Positions 18,780 through 27,746 of a stretch of DNA of 64,000 bases are shown here, in pieces (the first letter of the stretch is position 1; every line of letters begins with the position of its first letter). Origin of the DNA: Verrucomicrobiota bacterium (GTDB lineage Bacteria > Verrucomicrobiota > Verrucomicrobiia > Opitutales > Opitutaceae); contig JAEZGX010000002.1 of assembly GCA_023416735.1 (NCBI GenBank), positions 124,001 to 188,000 on the forward strand, given 5' to 3'. The notes under the pieces are model-generated. The model made no database searches and was not told the DNA's origin. It was given only the letters and a program-made list of their open reading frames with translations. Both the position numbers and the translations under genes were made by a program.

Positions 18780-18983
18780 GAAAGGGCCGATTAGAGCGGG
18801 AAGGCCGCGGGTCAGACAAGCGAAGTTTTGCCGGCGGGAGCGGGTGGAAGAGAATGTGATAAATGCTCCGGGATGGCGGATTGCGATAGCGGGTCGGAGC
18901 TGCGAGATGGTCTAACGGCGAGCGCGGCGGAACGTCCGTTGACAACTCTGCGACGCGCGTGGTTTGAAGAACGGTTTCCTCGT

Positions 18984-21146
18984 ATGAATCCAGCATCTTT
19001 GAAGACGACGGACGGTGACGGCTCCGGTCGGCGGGATATTTCTTCGCTCGGAGAGGCGAAAACGGGGGAATCGAGGGGCGATGACAGGCTCGACCGGATG
19101 TTTATCGTGGTGGTGTTTGTGGCGGCGCTGGTGACGAACTTTTATCTCGTTACCTCTAACTGGAGTGCGGGGTTTTTGATCGGACACGAGTTTCGTCAGG
19201 CGCAGACGGCGATGATCGCCGAATACATCGACAAGCAGAATAATTTCTCGCTGCGCTATGAGACGCCGATTTTCGGGAAGCCGTGGCAGGCGCCGTTGGA
19301 GTTCCCCCTGTATCAATGGGCGGTGGTGGCGGTGAGCCGGGCGACGGGCTGGCCGCATCATGAAAGTGCGCGGACGGTCGGCGTGGCGTCGTTGTATTTG
19401 GCGTTGCCGGCGCTGTATTTGTTGCTGGGACGCGCGGGGCTGAAACCGCTGCGGCGGTTGCTGCCGCTGGCGCTGGTGCTGGCGACGCCGGTGTATCTCT
19501 TTTACGCGCGATCGTTCCTGATGGACGTGACCACGATGATGCTGTCGGCGTGGTTTTTGGCGTGCTTCGTGGAGGCGATGAAGACGCGGCGATTTGGATG
19601 GCTCGTCGCGGCATCGCTCACGGGAACGGCGGCGGGGTTGATCAAGAGCCTGGTCTTTTTTGTGTGGTTGTTTCCGGCGTTCTTGTTCGGCGCGTGGTGC
19701 TTGTGGCAGGATTTTCGGAGCAAGCGGGGCGGGCGCGCGATGGTGGAAACTGTGGTGTGGGGCGTGGGAGCGGTGGTGGCGCCGGCCGTGGCGGTGACGT
19801 GGTGGGTGAGATTCACGGACGCAATCAAAGAAGAGAATCCGTCGACGGTCTTCATGACGTCGAAGAATCTGACAGAAGGGAATTTCGGCATGTATGAGCT
19901 GAGCGCGCGGGTGTCGCGCGAGACGTGGCATTGGTTGCTGGAATGCTGGTCGCAGACGATCGCGCAGCCGTGGGTGATTGGCGTTTTGGTGCTGGGCGGC
20001 GCGGCGATGTTGCGCGGGGAGCGGTGGCGGGTGCTGGGGGCGGCGGGTTTGTTTTTGGCGGCGCAGATGATGTTTCCGTATGCGTATGCGTATCAGGATT
20101 ACTATTTCATCGCGGCGGCGGTGTTTGTGGTGTGCGCGTTTGGATTTGTGGCGAACGGCTGGTTGGAGTTGCGGGCGCCGCGTTTGCTGAGGTGGGCGTT
20201 GGTGTTGTTGCCCTTCGCGCCGATGTATCACGCGTATGCGCGGTATTATCGACCGATGCAGGAGGTGCCGAGCGATGGCGGCACGGGGTTGACCCATGCG
20301 CTGCGGGATTTTCTGCCGAAAGGCAGTGTGTTGATCATCTCCGGAACGGATTGGTCGGCGATCATCCCGTATTATTCGAAACTACGGGCTTTGATGATCC
20401 GGAACGGACTGGAATGGGACGCGGAGTATTTGGAAGAAGCATTCGATCGGCTGGAGGACGAACATGTGTCGGCGCTGGTGTTGGTGGGCGATCAACGCGG
20501 GAACCAGATGCTGCGAGAGCTGGCGACGAAGCGTTTTGGTTTGGAGACCACGCCGACCTTTTCGCACACGACGGCGGACGTGTATGTGAGCAATTTTTAT
20601 CGCGACATTGTCGTCGCGCGGGCGCGGGGGCCGGTGCGACCGGAGGGAATCAGCTCGGTGGCGGATCCGGATCGGCCACCGACATTAATCGAGCGTCCGC
20701 AGCGTGTGACGCGTGGGATGGCCGATACGATGTTCAAAATGATGCATCCCCGGCCGGTGCAGCTCCGGCTGCAGTTCGGTTATGATCTTTGGTGGGTGGA
20801 CGACATCGAAACCATCGCGGCGCATCCGGACGCGGACCTTTGGATTCCGGCACCGGCGAATGCAACGGAAGTGGAATGGCACTTTGGAATTCGGCCGGAC
20901 GCTTACGAGCGTCAGGACAAGACGAACGGCGTGGAATTCATCATCGATATCGAGGCCGCGGATGGATCGGAACGAAGGGCGTATCATCGCGTGCTGGACC
21001 CCGCTGCGCGTCCGGAAGATGGCGGGATGAAACGCGAAGTGATTCCGATCCAGGTGCAGCCAGGCGAACGGCTGGTGTTTCGAACCAGGCCCAACGGGAG
21101 TTATTCCTTTGACTGGGCGTATTGGGCGATGATCAACGTGCGCTGA
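18984..21146 (+). CDS. GT-C membrane glycosyltransferase, HEFRQAQT type, one C-terminal beta-module
   Basis: 720 residues from ATG 18984, chosen because upstream in-frame residues look non-coding. A hydrophilic leader of about 38 residues is followed by a first membrane segment. In the first loop, IGHEFRQAQTAMIAEY takes the place of the DE motif seen in the four minus-strand paralogs. Many hydrophobic segments follow, to about residue 410. A soluble part contains ISGTDWSAIIPYYSKLRALM, and the C-terminal 140 residues form one module with TNGVEFIIDIEAADGS, YHRVLDPAARPEDGG and the closing YSFDWAYW. The same module occurs three times in the long paralogs. The spacing to the next gene (40 bp) supports an operon of two. 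Probably a polyprenyl-phosphate-sugar-dependent glycosyltransferase acting on the outer side of the inner membrane. Confidence 0.8.
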   Translation: MNPASLKTTDGDGSGRRDISSLGEAKTGESRGDDRLDRMFIVVVFVAALVTNFYLVTSNWSAGFLIGHEFRQAQTAMIAEYIDKQNNFSLRYETPIFGKPWQAPLEFPLYQWAVVAVSRATGWPHHESARTVGVASLYLALPALYLLLGRAGLKPLRRLLPLALVLATPVYLFYARSFLMDVTTMMLSAWFLACFVEAMKTRRFGWLVAASLTGTAAGLIKSLVFFVWLFPAFLFGAWCLWQDFRSKRGGRAMVETVVWGVGAVVAPAVAVTWWVRFTDAIKEENPSTVFMTSKNLTEGNFGMYELSARVSRETWHWLLECWSQTIAQPWVIGVLVLGGAAMLRGERWRVLGAAGLFLAAQMMFPYAYAYQDYYFIAAAVFVVCAFGFVANGWLELRAPRLLRWALVLLPFAPMYHAYARYYRPMQEVPSDGGTGLTHALRDFLPKGSVLIISGTDWSAIIPYYSKLRALMIRNGLEWDAEYLEEAFDRLEDEHVSALVLVGDQRGNQMLRELATKRFGLETTPTFSHTTADVYVSNFYRDIVVARARGPVRPEGISSVADPDRPPTLIERPQRVTRGMADTMFKMMHPRPVQLRLQFGYDLWWVDDIETIAAHPDADLWIPAPANATEVEWHFGIRPDAYERQDKTNGVEFIIDIEAADGSERRAYHRVLDPAARPEDGGMKREVIPIQVQPGERLVFRTRPNGSYSFDWAYWAMINVR

Positions 21147-21186
21147 CGCGAACACATTCGTTCGTGAAAAACTACGACGCCATCTG

Positions 21187-23256
21187 ATGACTACCTCGTT
21201 CGCGGTCCGCAAGGAATGGGCGGCCTTTCTCCTCGTTCTGGTGGCGATTGCGGCCCATCTCTGGTGGGCGACCCGAGGGTGGGGGATTCCGGGGATGTCG
21301 GGCCACGAGTTTCGGCAGGCGCAGACGGCGCTGACGGTGCAGGCGATGCAGCAGGATGGGTTTCGGCTGGATTATTCGACGCCGATCTTCGGGCAGCCCT
21401 GGTCGGTGCCATTCGAGTTTCCGGCGTATCAATTTCTGGCGGCGGAGATGTCGCGGGTGAGCGGGATGGATATCATCACGGCGGGGCGGTGCGTGAGCTT
21501 GATTGCGTTTTACCTGGCGATCCCGGCCGTGGTGATGCTGCTGCGGCGCGCGGGATTCTCGCCGGTGGCGGCGGCGTTGGGAACGCTGCCGATGCTGTTT
21601 GCACCGGTTTATTTCTTATATTCGCGCGCGGTGTTGATCGAGTCGACGGCGCTGGCGGCGGCGTTGTGGTTTCTGTATTGGCTGGTGTGTTACCGCTTGG
21701 AACGTCGCTGGTGGCAGTTTGCGGCGGCGCTGGTGTGCGGGGCGGTGGCGGTGTTGGTGAAATCGACCACGTGGGCGGTGTTTTGCGTGCCGTGGGCGCT
21801 GTGGGGATTGAGCGATGTGTGGCGGGCGCGGTCACGCGGTTGGAAAGCGTGGACGGTGATTGCGGAGGATGTTTTCCTGCTCGGTTTGCCGTTGCTGGCG
21901 GTGGGTTTCGGGTGGGTCTGGATCACGGATCGGATCAAGGAGATGAATCCTCTCGCGGCGTTCACGGTATCGAGCGAGTTGAAGCAGTTTAATTTCGGGA
22001 CCTGGGCACAGCGGACGGATCCGGGCGTGTGGAAGGCGTTGTGGGGCCACTGGAACATGGCGGTGATGCCCTGGTGGGGGCTGGCGCTCGCGGTCGTGGG
22101 TGCCGTGGTGTTGGCGCGGCGGGATCGCGCATTGGCGGTGCTCGGGTTGGTGACGTTTCTCGCGGGGCAGGCCGTGTTCATCAACCTGTATGCAATCCAC
22201 GAATACTACTTTTATGCGAATACGGTATTCGCGTGCGGAGCGCTGGGCGTGGTGGTGGGGGCGCTGTGGGATGGCGCGCGCTGGGGCCGGATTGGGAGAT
22301 GGGCGGGAGTGGCGGCGCTGTTGGCGGTGGGGACGGGGCAGTTCGTGGCGTATTGGAATGGTTTCTATCGGGTGCAAGTATCGGACAACAGCGGCGACTC
22401 GGGATTGATTCAGGCGATTCGCCGGCTGAGCAAACCGGGCGAGTTGATCGTAGTGCATTCGCCGGCGTGGAGCTCGGAACTGGCGTTCAGAACGAACCGG
22501 CGGATGATGATGATCCCGGACAGCCAGATGTTTCACCGCCCCGAAGAAGTGCGGCGGAGTATTCAACTGCAGCGGGATTTACGGGTGCCGCTGGTGATCT
22601 TCCTCGGCGAGTCGCGCGGGCACGCGGACTGGGTGCTGGAGCGGAGCAAGGATTTCGCGTTGGAGCTGGTGCCGTTATTCACGTGGCTGGGCGAAGCGAC
22701 GATTTATGGCGCGCGAGATTCGTTCCGGGAGATGCGCGATGTGCTGGAGCAGCAGTATTTTCACGGCGTGTCGTTGTCGCCGTCGGACAACGTGCCGTTG
22801 TTGAAGGAGCCGGTGCCGATCGCGAGCCTGCCGGAAGCGGAGCAGATCGTGAAGACGATGAGTCCGCCGGCGGAGACGGGATCGTTCCCGTTTGGAGTCA
22901 ATTTCTACGACGTGGAAGGCGGAAAGATGCTGCTCGCGCACAGCCCGACCGAGCTGCTCTTTCCGATTCCGCCGGGCGCGACGAAGGTTGAGGTCGGCTA
23001 TCGGATGGATCCGCAGGTTTTCGACAAGGAGACGTTCGATGGTGTTTATGTGATTTTGGAAGTGCGCAAGCCGGGGAAGCAGACGGCGCTGCTGCATTGG
23101 GAGTGGGTGACGCCGTGGGGCGATCGTGCGCCCCGCCGGATCGCGGTGCCGCTCGCTGAACACACCGACGGAAAACTGGCGTTTCTCGTGCTTCCGGGCC
23201 CCGGCGCGAACAACACCTTCGACTGGGCCTTGTTGGAGTATTTGCGTATCCAATGA
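21187..23256 (+). CDS. GT-C membrane glycosyltransferase, HEFRQAQT type, one C-terminal beta-module
   Basis: 689-residue paralog of the gene just upstream. After the first hydrophobic segment the loop carries SGHEFRQAQTALTVQAM (H40-T47), then DYSTPIFGQPWSVPFEFPAYQFLA, closely matching the neighbour's RYETPIFGKPWQAPLEFPLYQW. Further shared blocks are YFLYSRAVLIEST and the IHEYYFYANTVFACGAL helix. The C-terminal module contains FDGVYVILEVRKPGKQ and ends PGANNTFDWALLEYLRIQ, the same terminal signature as in all its relatives here. Located 40 bp downstream of its paralog on the same strand, hence one transcript and recent duplication are likely. Specific donor and acceptor are not deducible. Confidence 0.8.
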   Translation: MTTSFAVRKEWAAFLLVLVAIAAHLWWATRGWGIPGMSGHEFRQAQTALTVQAMQQDGFRLDYSTPIFGQPWSVPFEFPAYQFLAAEMSRVSGMDIITAGRCVSLIAFYLAIPAVVMLLRRAGFSPVAAALGTLPMLFAPVYFLYSRAVLIESTALAAALWFLYWLVCYRLERRWWQFAAALVCGAVAVLVKSTTWAVFCVPWALWGLSDVWRARSRGWKAWTVIAEDVFLLGLPLLAVGFGWVWITDRIKEMNPLAAFTVSSELKQFNFGTWAQRTDPGVWKALWGHWNMAVMPWWGLALAVVGAVVLARRDRALAVLGLVTFLAGQAVFINLYAIHEYYFYANTVFACGALGVVVGALWDGARWGRIGRWAGVAALLAVGTGQFVAYWNGFYRVQVSDNSGDSGLIQAIRRLSKPGELIVVHSPAWSSELAFRTNRRMMMIPDSQMFHRPEEVRRSIQLQRDLRVPLVIFLGESRGHADWVLERSKDFALELVPLFTWLGEATIYGARDSFREMRDVLEQQYFHGVSLSPSDNVPLLKEPVPIASLPEAEQIVKTMSPPAETGSFPFGVNFYDVEGGKMLLAHSPTELLFPIPPGATKVEVGYRMDPQVFDKETFDGVYVILEVRKPGKQTALLHWEWVTPWGDRAPRRIAVPLAEHTDGKLAFLVLPGPGANNTFDWALLEYLRIQ

Positions 23257-23399
23257 TTGGATAGCGCCGCGCGAGTTCACTGAACGGCGCGGCGCAAGTG
23301 AGAGGCAAAGCGTCTCAGGGAACTGGCTCGCAAAAACAAAATCGCAGGATTGGCAGGCTGGACCTTTTGCGACAACCCTTCGTCATCTCGGCTCCCCCC

Positions 23400-25205
23400 A
23401 TGGCTTTTGTTACTCCTGAAACAGCGCAGAAAAACTACGATGTGGTGATTGTCGGTTCGGGCGCCGGAGGCGGACAGACGGCGTATACGTTGTGCATGGA
23501 AGGCGCGAAGGTGCTGATCCTCGAAGCCGGACGGAACTACGACGTCGTGAAAGAGACGCCGATGTTTCAGACGAACGGCGAGGCGCCGCTCGGCGGCACG
23601 GGCACGCCGGACAAGCCGTTCGGATTTCACGACGCCACGGTGGACGGCGGGTGGACGGTGCCGGGGGAACCCTATGTGAACGCGTCGGACGATCCGCGGC
23701 GCAATTTCATGTGGTGGCGTTCGCGGATGCTCGGGGGACGGACCAACCACTGGGCGCGGATCTCGCTCCGCAACGGCACGTATGACTTCAAGCCCTACAG
23801 CCGCGATGGACTCGGTTTCGACTGGCCGATTTCGTATGAGGATCTGGCGCCGTATTACGACAAAGTGGAGATGTTGATCGGGGTTTACGGGGGCGACGAA
23901 GAGTTGGAGAACACGCCGGCGTCGCCGAAGGGGATCCTGCAACCGCCGCCCAAGCCGCGGTTGGGCGAGTTGATGATCAAGAAATACGGCGCGAAGTTGG
24001 GCGTGCCCGTGATCGCGGCTCACCGGGCGGTGCTCACGAAGCCGATGGATCATGTGAACATCCCGCCGAAGCTGCACCCCAACAATCCGAAGGCGCAGCG
24101 TATCCTGTCGGCGGATATGCAGAAACGCGCGGCGTGTTTTTGGGCGACACCGTGCGGGCGAGGCTGCTCGATCCGCGCGAATTATCAGTCGACGACCGTG
24201 CATTTGCCCCCGGCGCTCGAGATCGGAAATCTCGATATCCTGACGGATGCGATGGCGCGTGAGATCACGCACGATGAGTCAGGCAAGGCGACGGGCGTGA
24301 CGTTTGTCGACAAGCGGACGGGGCGGGATGCGCACGTGCGGGGACGGATCATCGTGGTGGCGGCGAGCGCGTGCGAATCGGTGCGGTTGTTGCTCAATTC
24401 GAAATCGACGCGTTTCGCGAACGGACTCGGCAATGCGAGCGGGCTGGTGGGAAAATACATCATGGACACGGTGGGCACCGGCGTCGGCGGGCAGATTCCG
24501 GCGCTGGAGAACCTGCCATCGCTCAACGACGACGGCGCGGGCGGGATGCATTTGTATGCGCCGTGGTGGCTCTACCAGGAGCAGCTGGCCGGAAAGCTGG
24601 ATTTTGCGCGCGGCTATCACATCGAACTCGGCAGCCCTGGGAAGCAGATGCCGAGCGTGAACACTTTCGCCGGGCTGGAGTTTGTGACGAAGGGGAGCTA
24701 CGGCCGGAAGTTCAAGGAGGACGCGCGGCGGTATTACGGCTCGTTCATTGCGATGTCGGGACGCGGCGAAATGATTCCGAATGAAAAATCGTTCTGCGAA
24801 CTGGATCCCGAATTGAAGGACAAGTGGGGGATTCCGGTGCTGCGATTCCACTGGGAATGGTCGGAGCATGAGATCAATCAAGTCGCGCACATGCGGAAGA
24901 CATTTCGCGACATCGTTGAATCGATGGGCGGCAACGTGCGCCATTCGCCGGCCACGAACCCGCGCGACTTTATTGCCAGAGGCGGCGAGATCATCCACGA
25001 AGTTGGCGGCGCGATCATGGGCGCGGATCCCCGGAAATCGGTCACCAATCAATGGGGACAATTGTGGGAGGTGAAGAATGTGTTCCTCACGGACGGCGCG
25101 CCCTTCCCGTCAAACGCCGACAAAAATCCGACGGAAACGATCATGGCGCTGGCGTGGCGCGCGGCGGATTACATGATCGACGAAATGAAGAAAGGGAATC
25201 TGTAG
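23400..25205 (+). CDS. GMC family FAD-dependent oxidoreductase
   Basis: 601-residue flavoprotein of the glucose-methanol-choline family. ATG 23400 is preferred because the Rossmann FAD motif follows directly (YDVVIVGSGAGGGQTAYTL, then ILEAGRNY). Other visible family marks are GGRTNHWARISLR, a second FAD-contact region around IIVVAASACESVRLLLNSKS, and the C-terminal substrate/FAD region HEVGGAIMGADP and NADKNPTETIMALAWRAADYM, which carries the catalytic His and Asn positions. Most similar in layout to the large subunit of gluconate 2-dehydrogenase-like enzymes that oxidise sugars or polyols. The next gene encodes the matching small subunit 45 bp downstream. No c-type cytochrome subunit is adjacent, so the electron acceptor is unclear. 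Confidence 0.87.
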   Translation: MAFVTPETAQKNYDVVIVGSGAGGGQTAYTLCMEGAKVLILEAGRNYDVVKETPMFQTNGEAPLGGTGTPDKPFGFHDATVDGGWTVPGEPYVNASDDPRRNFMWWRSRMLGGRTNHWARISLRNGTYDFKPYSRDGLGFDWPISYEDLAPYYDKVEMLIGVYGGDEELENTPASPKGILQPPPKPRLGELMIKKYGAKLGVPVIAAHRAVLTKPMDHVNIPPKLHPNNPKAQRILSADMQKRAACFWATPCGRGCSIRANYQSTTVHLPPALEIGNLDILTDAMAREITHDESGKATGVTFVDKRTGRDAHVRGRIIVVAASACESVRLLLNSKSTRFANGLGNASGLVGKYIMDTVGTGVGGQIPALENLPSLNDDGAGGMHLYAPWWLYQEQLAGKLDFARGYHIELGSPGKQMPSVNTFAGLEFVTKGSYGRKFKEDARRYYGSFIAMSGRGEMIPNEKSFCELDPELKDKWGIPVLRFHWEWSEHEINQVAHMRKTFRDIVESMGGNVRHSPATNPRDFIARGGEIIHEVGGAIMGADPRKSVTNQWGQLWEVKNVFLTDGAPFPSNADKNPTETIMALAWRAADYMIDEMKKGNL

Positions 25206-25250
25206 CGCGGCGATGCGCTGCAGCAGGCACGTTCCGCCCGCATCACTACG

Positions 25251-25904
25251 ATGAATACACCTGAACTTCCCCGGATCGATCGACGCACGGCCATCAAGTG
25301 GATGCTGACGGCTTCGGCGAGCCTTGCGATGGCGCCGCATCTCTCGTTTGGCCAGCAGGTGGCCAAGGCGTTCGAAGGCCCCGGCTATGGAACGGACCCG
25401 TTTCTTAACAAGAGTTACAAACCGGGCGAGTTCTGGCCGCTCACGCTGACATCCGCGCAGCGGCAGACGGTGGCGGCGTTGTGCGACGTGATCATTCCCG
25501 CGGATGCGAAATCGCCGAGCGCATCGGCGGTGGGAGTGCACGACTTCATCGACGAATGGATCAGCGCGCCCTATCCGGCGCAGAAGGCAGACCGGACGCT
25601 GATCCTCGACGGATTGCAGTGGATCGAAGCGGAGTCGCAACGCCGCTTCGGTCTTGCTTTTGTGAATACGATCGCGCGGCAGAAAACGATGCTGTGCGAC
25701 GAAATCCGCTACGCGCCCGAGGCGAAGGAGGAGTTCAAGGCGGCGGCTAAGTTTTTCGCGCGTTTCCGCGATTTGACCGCGGCCGGTTTCTACACGACGC
25801 CGCAAGGCATGAAGGACGTCGGCTATGTGGGCAACGTGCCGCTGGCGACGTTTGATGGTCCGCCGCCCGAGTTGATCAAGCAGCTCGGTTTGGAAGGAGT
25901 TTGA
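25251..25904 (+). CDS. Gluconate 2-dehydrogenase subunit 3-like protein, Tat-exported
   Basis: 217 residues. The N-terminus DRRTAIKWMLTASASLAMA is a twin-arginine signal (RRTAIK then a hydrophobic stretch), so the folded complex is likely exported to the periplasm, carrying the flavoprotein partner with it. The body, with LTLTSAQRQTVAALCDVIIPADAKSPSASAVGVHDFIDEWISAPY, is characteristic of the small subunit of gluconate 2-dehydrogenase (PF13618-type). It lies directly downstream of the GMC oxidoreductase gene. Known members act as chaperone/escort or structural subunit rather than as catalyst. Confidence 0.85.
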   Translation: MNTPELPRIDRRTAIKWMLTASASLAMAPHLSFGQQVAKAFEGPGYGTDPFLNKSYKPGEFWPLTLTSAQRQTVAALCDVIIPADAKSPSASAVGVHDFIDEWISAPYPAQKADRTLILDGLQWIEAESQRRFGLAFVNTIARQKTMLCDEIRYAPEAKEEFKAAAKFFARFRDLTAAGFYTTPQGMKDVGYVGNVPLATFDGPPPELIKQLGLEGV

Positions 25905-26116
25905 CGCAGCGGGGCGCGGAAGCGGAAGGCGAGAGCCGTTGCTGTGCGGCTCGTTGGTTGCGTATTGCCTGTTTATTTCGCCGAGGATTGCAGATCGCAG
26001 ATAAGGGCGAGGGGAGATTAGGCCATATTCTCCACGGGCGGATTTTTTAGTCGGGGCGATTCAACCCGTTAGTGTCGTGCGGCGGGCGGCGGCATGCGTG
26101 AAGCTGGAAAGCGGCC

Positions 26117-26986
26117 ATGCAGACGATTACCTCTTCACCGAAGCTGGACACGGCGTTGATCACGGGAGCATCGAGCGGCATCGGCTTGGCGCTCGCGCAG
26201 GAGTTCGCGCGGCACGGGCATCCGCTCGTGATTGTTGCGCCGGTGAGGGAGGAACTCGACGAAGTGGCGGTGCGGATACGCGAGGAGTTCAAGGTCACCG
26301 TGTTGCCGCTTGCGCAGGATTTGGCGCGCGACGACGGGGCGGATCGGGTGTTCGATGCGTTGATCGACCGCGGTGTGGGCGTGGACATCTTGGTCAATAA
26401 CGCGGGGCTGGGTCAGCGCGGGCGCTTTTGGGAAACTCCGCTCGAGCGCGATCTGGAGATCATACGCGTGAATATCGAAGCGCCGATCCGCCTCACGAAG
26501 CGGTTCCTACCGCCGATGATCGACCGGCGGCGTGGGTGGATTTTGAATACAGCGTCGATTGCCGGCTTCGAGCCGGGGCCGTTGCTGGCGGTTTATCATG
26601 CGAGCAAGGCGTTCGATCTTTCGTGGTCGGAGGCGCTGACGACGGAGTTGAAAGATGCGAAAACGGGCGTGACGGTGACGACGCTTTGTCCCGGGCCCAC
26701 GGATACGGATTTCTTTCCCAAGGCGGACATGATCGATACCAATGCGTTTCAGAAAGCGAAAGTGATGGGACCGCGGGAAGTGGCGGAGGCGGCTTACGTG
26801 GGCTTGATGAAAGGCGAGCGGCTCGTGGTTCCGGGGATGATGAACAAAGCCATGGTGATGGGCCGTCGTTTCATGCCGGAATCGATGCAGGCGCGAATGA
26901 ACGAGAAAATGTATCAGGAAACTGATCCGCAGGATCGGAAGCGGGAGCGCGGAGACATCGAAGCCCAAGAGGCGGACCGGGGATGA
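26117..26986 (+). CDS. SDR family NAD(P)-dependent oxidoreductase
   Basis: 289 residues, classical short-chain dehydrogenase. The cofactor loop is TGASSGIG at about residues 16-23, with NNAGLG near 95. The catalytic Ser is in NTASIAGF, and the Tyr/Lys pair is in YHASK. PG-x-T (CPGPTDTDFF) follows as usual. The length is slightly above the typical 250, with a basic C-terminal tail. Resembles the DltE/YqjQ-like group of SDRs of unknown substrate. Not obviously tied to its neighbours: about 210 bp separate it from the upstream gene and I see no promoter motif I would defend. The stop overlaps a possible start of the tiny Lys-rich frame downstream. Confidence 0.88.
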   Translation: MQTITSSPKLDTALITGASSGIGLALAQEFARHGHPLVIVAPVREELDEVAVRIREEFKVTVLPLAQDLARDDGADRVFDALIDRGVGVDILVNNAGLGQRGRFWETPLERDLEIIRVNIEAPIRLTKRFLPPMIDRRRGWILNTASIAGFEPGPLLAVYHASKAFDLSWSEALTTELKDAKTGVTVTTLCPGPTDTDFFPKADMIDTNAFQKAKVMGPREVAEAAYVGLMKGERLVVPGMMNKAMVMGRRFMPESMQARMNEKMYQETDPQDRKRERGDIEAQEADRG

Positions 26987-26997
26987 TTTATTTCACG

Positions 26998-27147
26998 ATG
27001 AAGACCAAAACTGCTCCGAAAAACCGCACGAAAGCCGCTGCGGCCAAGAAATCGTCATCGAAGACGTCCGTCAAAGCGCGCAGTCGTGGAGATGCGCCCG
27101 TTGCGCGAAAAGCCAGCGAGCGCTCGCCCAAGACGGAGAATTTGTAG
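26998..27147 (+). CDS. Small Lys/Ala/Ser-rich basic protein (hypothetical)
   Basis: A 49-residue frame beginning MKTKTAPKNRTKAAAAKK and ending SERSPKTENL. An earlier in-frame ATG at 26983 would overlap the SDR stop (ATGA) and add MIYFT. The composition (many Lys, Ala, Ser, Arg; no aromatic residue) resembles the tails of bacterial histone H1-like or DNA-binding proteins, but there is no domain to confirm it. The antisense frame here looks like a shadow. The coding call rests on composition and tight spacing to the SDR only. Confidence 0.4.
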   Translation: MKTKTAPKNRTKAAAAKKSSSKTSVKARSRGDAPVARKASERSPKTENL

Positions 27148-27272
27148 CAGCGAAGGACAGCGGAGGAGGGAGAGGCGCGCGCCGGAAAGGTGCGGAGCAC
27201 GGCGGCGCGTCGGCTAATGCGAATGACAGGAAAAGGCGTGGCTTTGCGTGAACGGCCACGCACATTCGGCGC

Positions 27273-27746
27273 GTGAGCTTCCAGCGGCATCTGCTCATTG
27301 ACGGTGCGAATATCCTGCACGCGTGGCCGGAATTGCGGGCGTTGTTGAAGACGGATCGGGATGCCGCGCGGTCGACGTTGTTGCACCGGGCGGCGGCGAT
27401 TCACGATTGCGAGCAGGTTCGCGTGACCGTCGTGCATGATGGGCGAGGCGACGAAATCGTCATCGAGCGGCCGTCGGGACAGCTAACGCTGTCGGTGGTT
27501 TTTACGCCGTCCTCGATGACCGCGGATGATGTGATCGAGCAGATGGTGAGCGCCGCATCGGACCCCTCGGCTTGCGTGGTCGCGACGGAGGATCGGGCGA
27601 TGCGTGAAACGGTGAGGGCGGCCGGAGGAGCAACGATGCACGCGGAAGATTTGCGGGCGTGGGTGGAACGAGCGGAGGGACGGCAAGGAGGGGCAGTGAA
27701 GGCGTTGCGTGAGGCGAATGAACGCAAGTGGCGGCGCAATGAGTGA
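27273..27746 (+). CDS. NYN domain protein, YacP-like (putative RNase)
   Basis: 157 residues starting with GTG at 27273. The start HLLIDGANILHAWPELRALL has the conserved Asp of the NYN/PIN-like nuclease fold; VVHDGRGDE and VVATEDRAMRETVRAAGG supply the other acidic positions, and the tail is basic (EANERKWRRNE). YacP/Rae1 relatives are endoribonucleases linked to ribosome or rRNA processing; here the role is inferred from fold only. The last 8 bp overlap the start of the DUF2851 gene, so the two are probably co-translated. Confidence 0.78.
   Translation: MSFQRHLLIDGANILHAWPELRALLKTDRDAARSTLLHRAAAIHDCEQVRVTVVHDGRGDEIVIERPSGQLTLSVVFTPSSMTADDVIEQMVSAASDPSACVVATEDRAMRETVRAAGGATMHAEDLRAWVERAEGRQGGAVKALREANERKWRRNE

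Noticed and set aside
18939..18967. Promoter for the gene at 18984 with TTGACA at 18939
   Set aside because: The expected -10 position reads GTTTGA and the start site would leave a leader of about 10 nt; too weak to list as a feature.
25931..25950. Terminator hairpin (GAGCCG/CGGCTC) after the Tat subunit gene
   Set aside because: The stem is short with an 8-nt loop and there is no T tract behind it.
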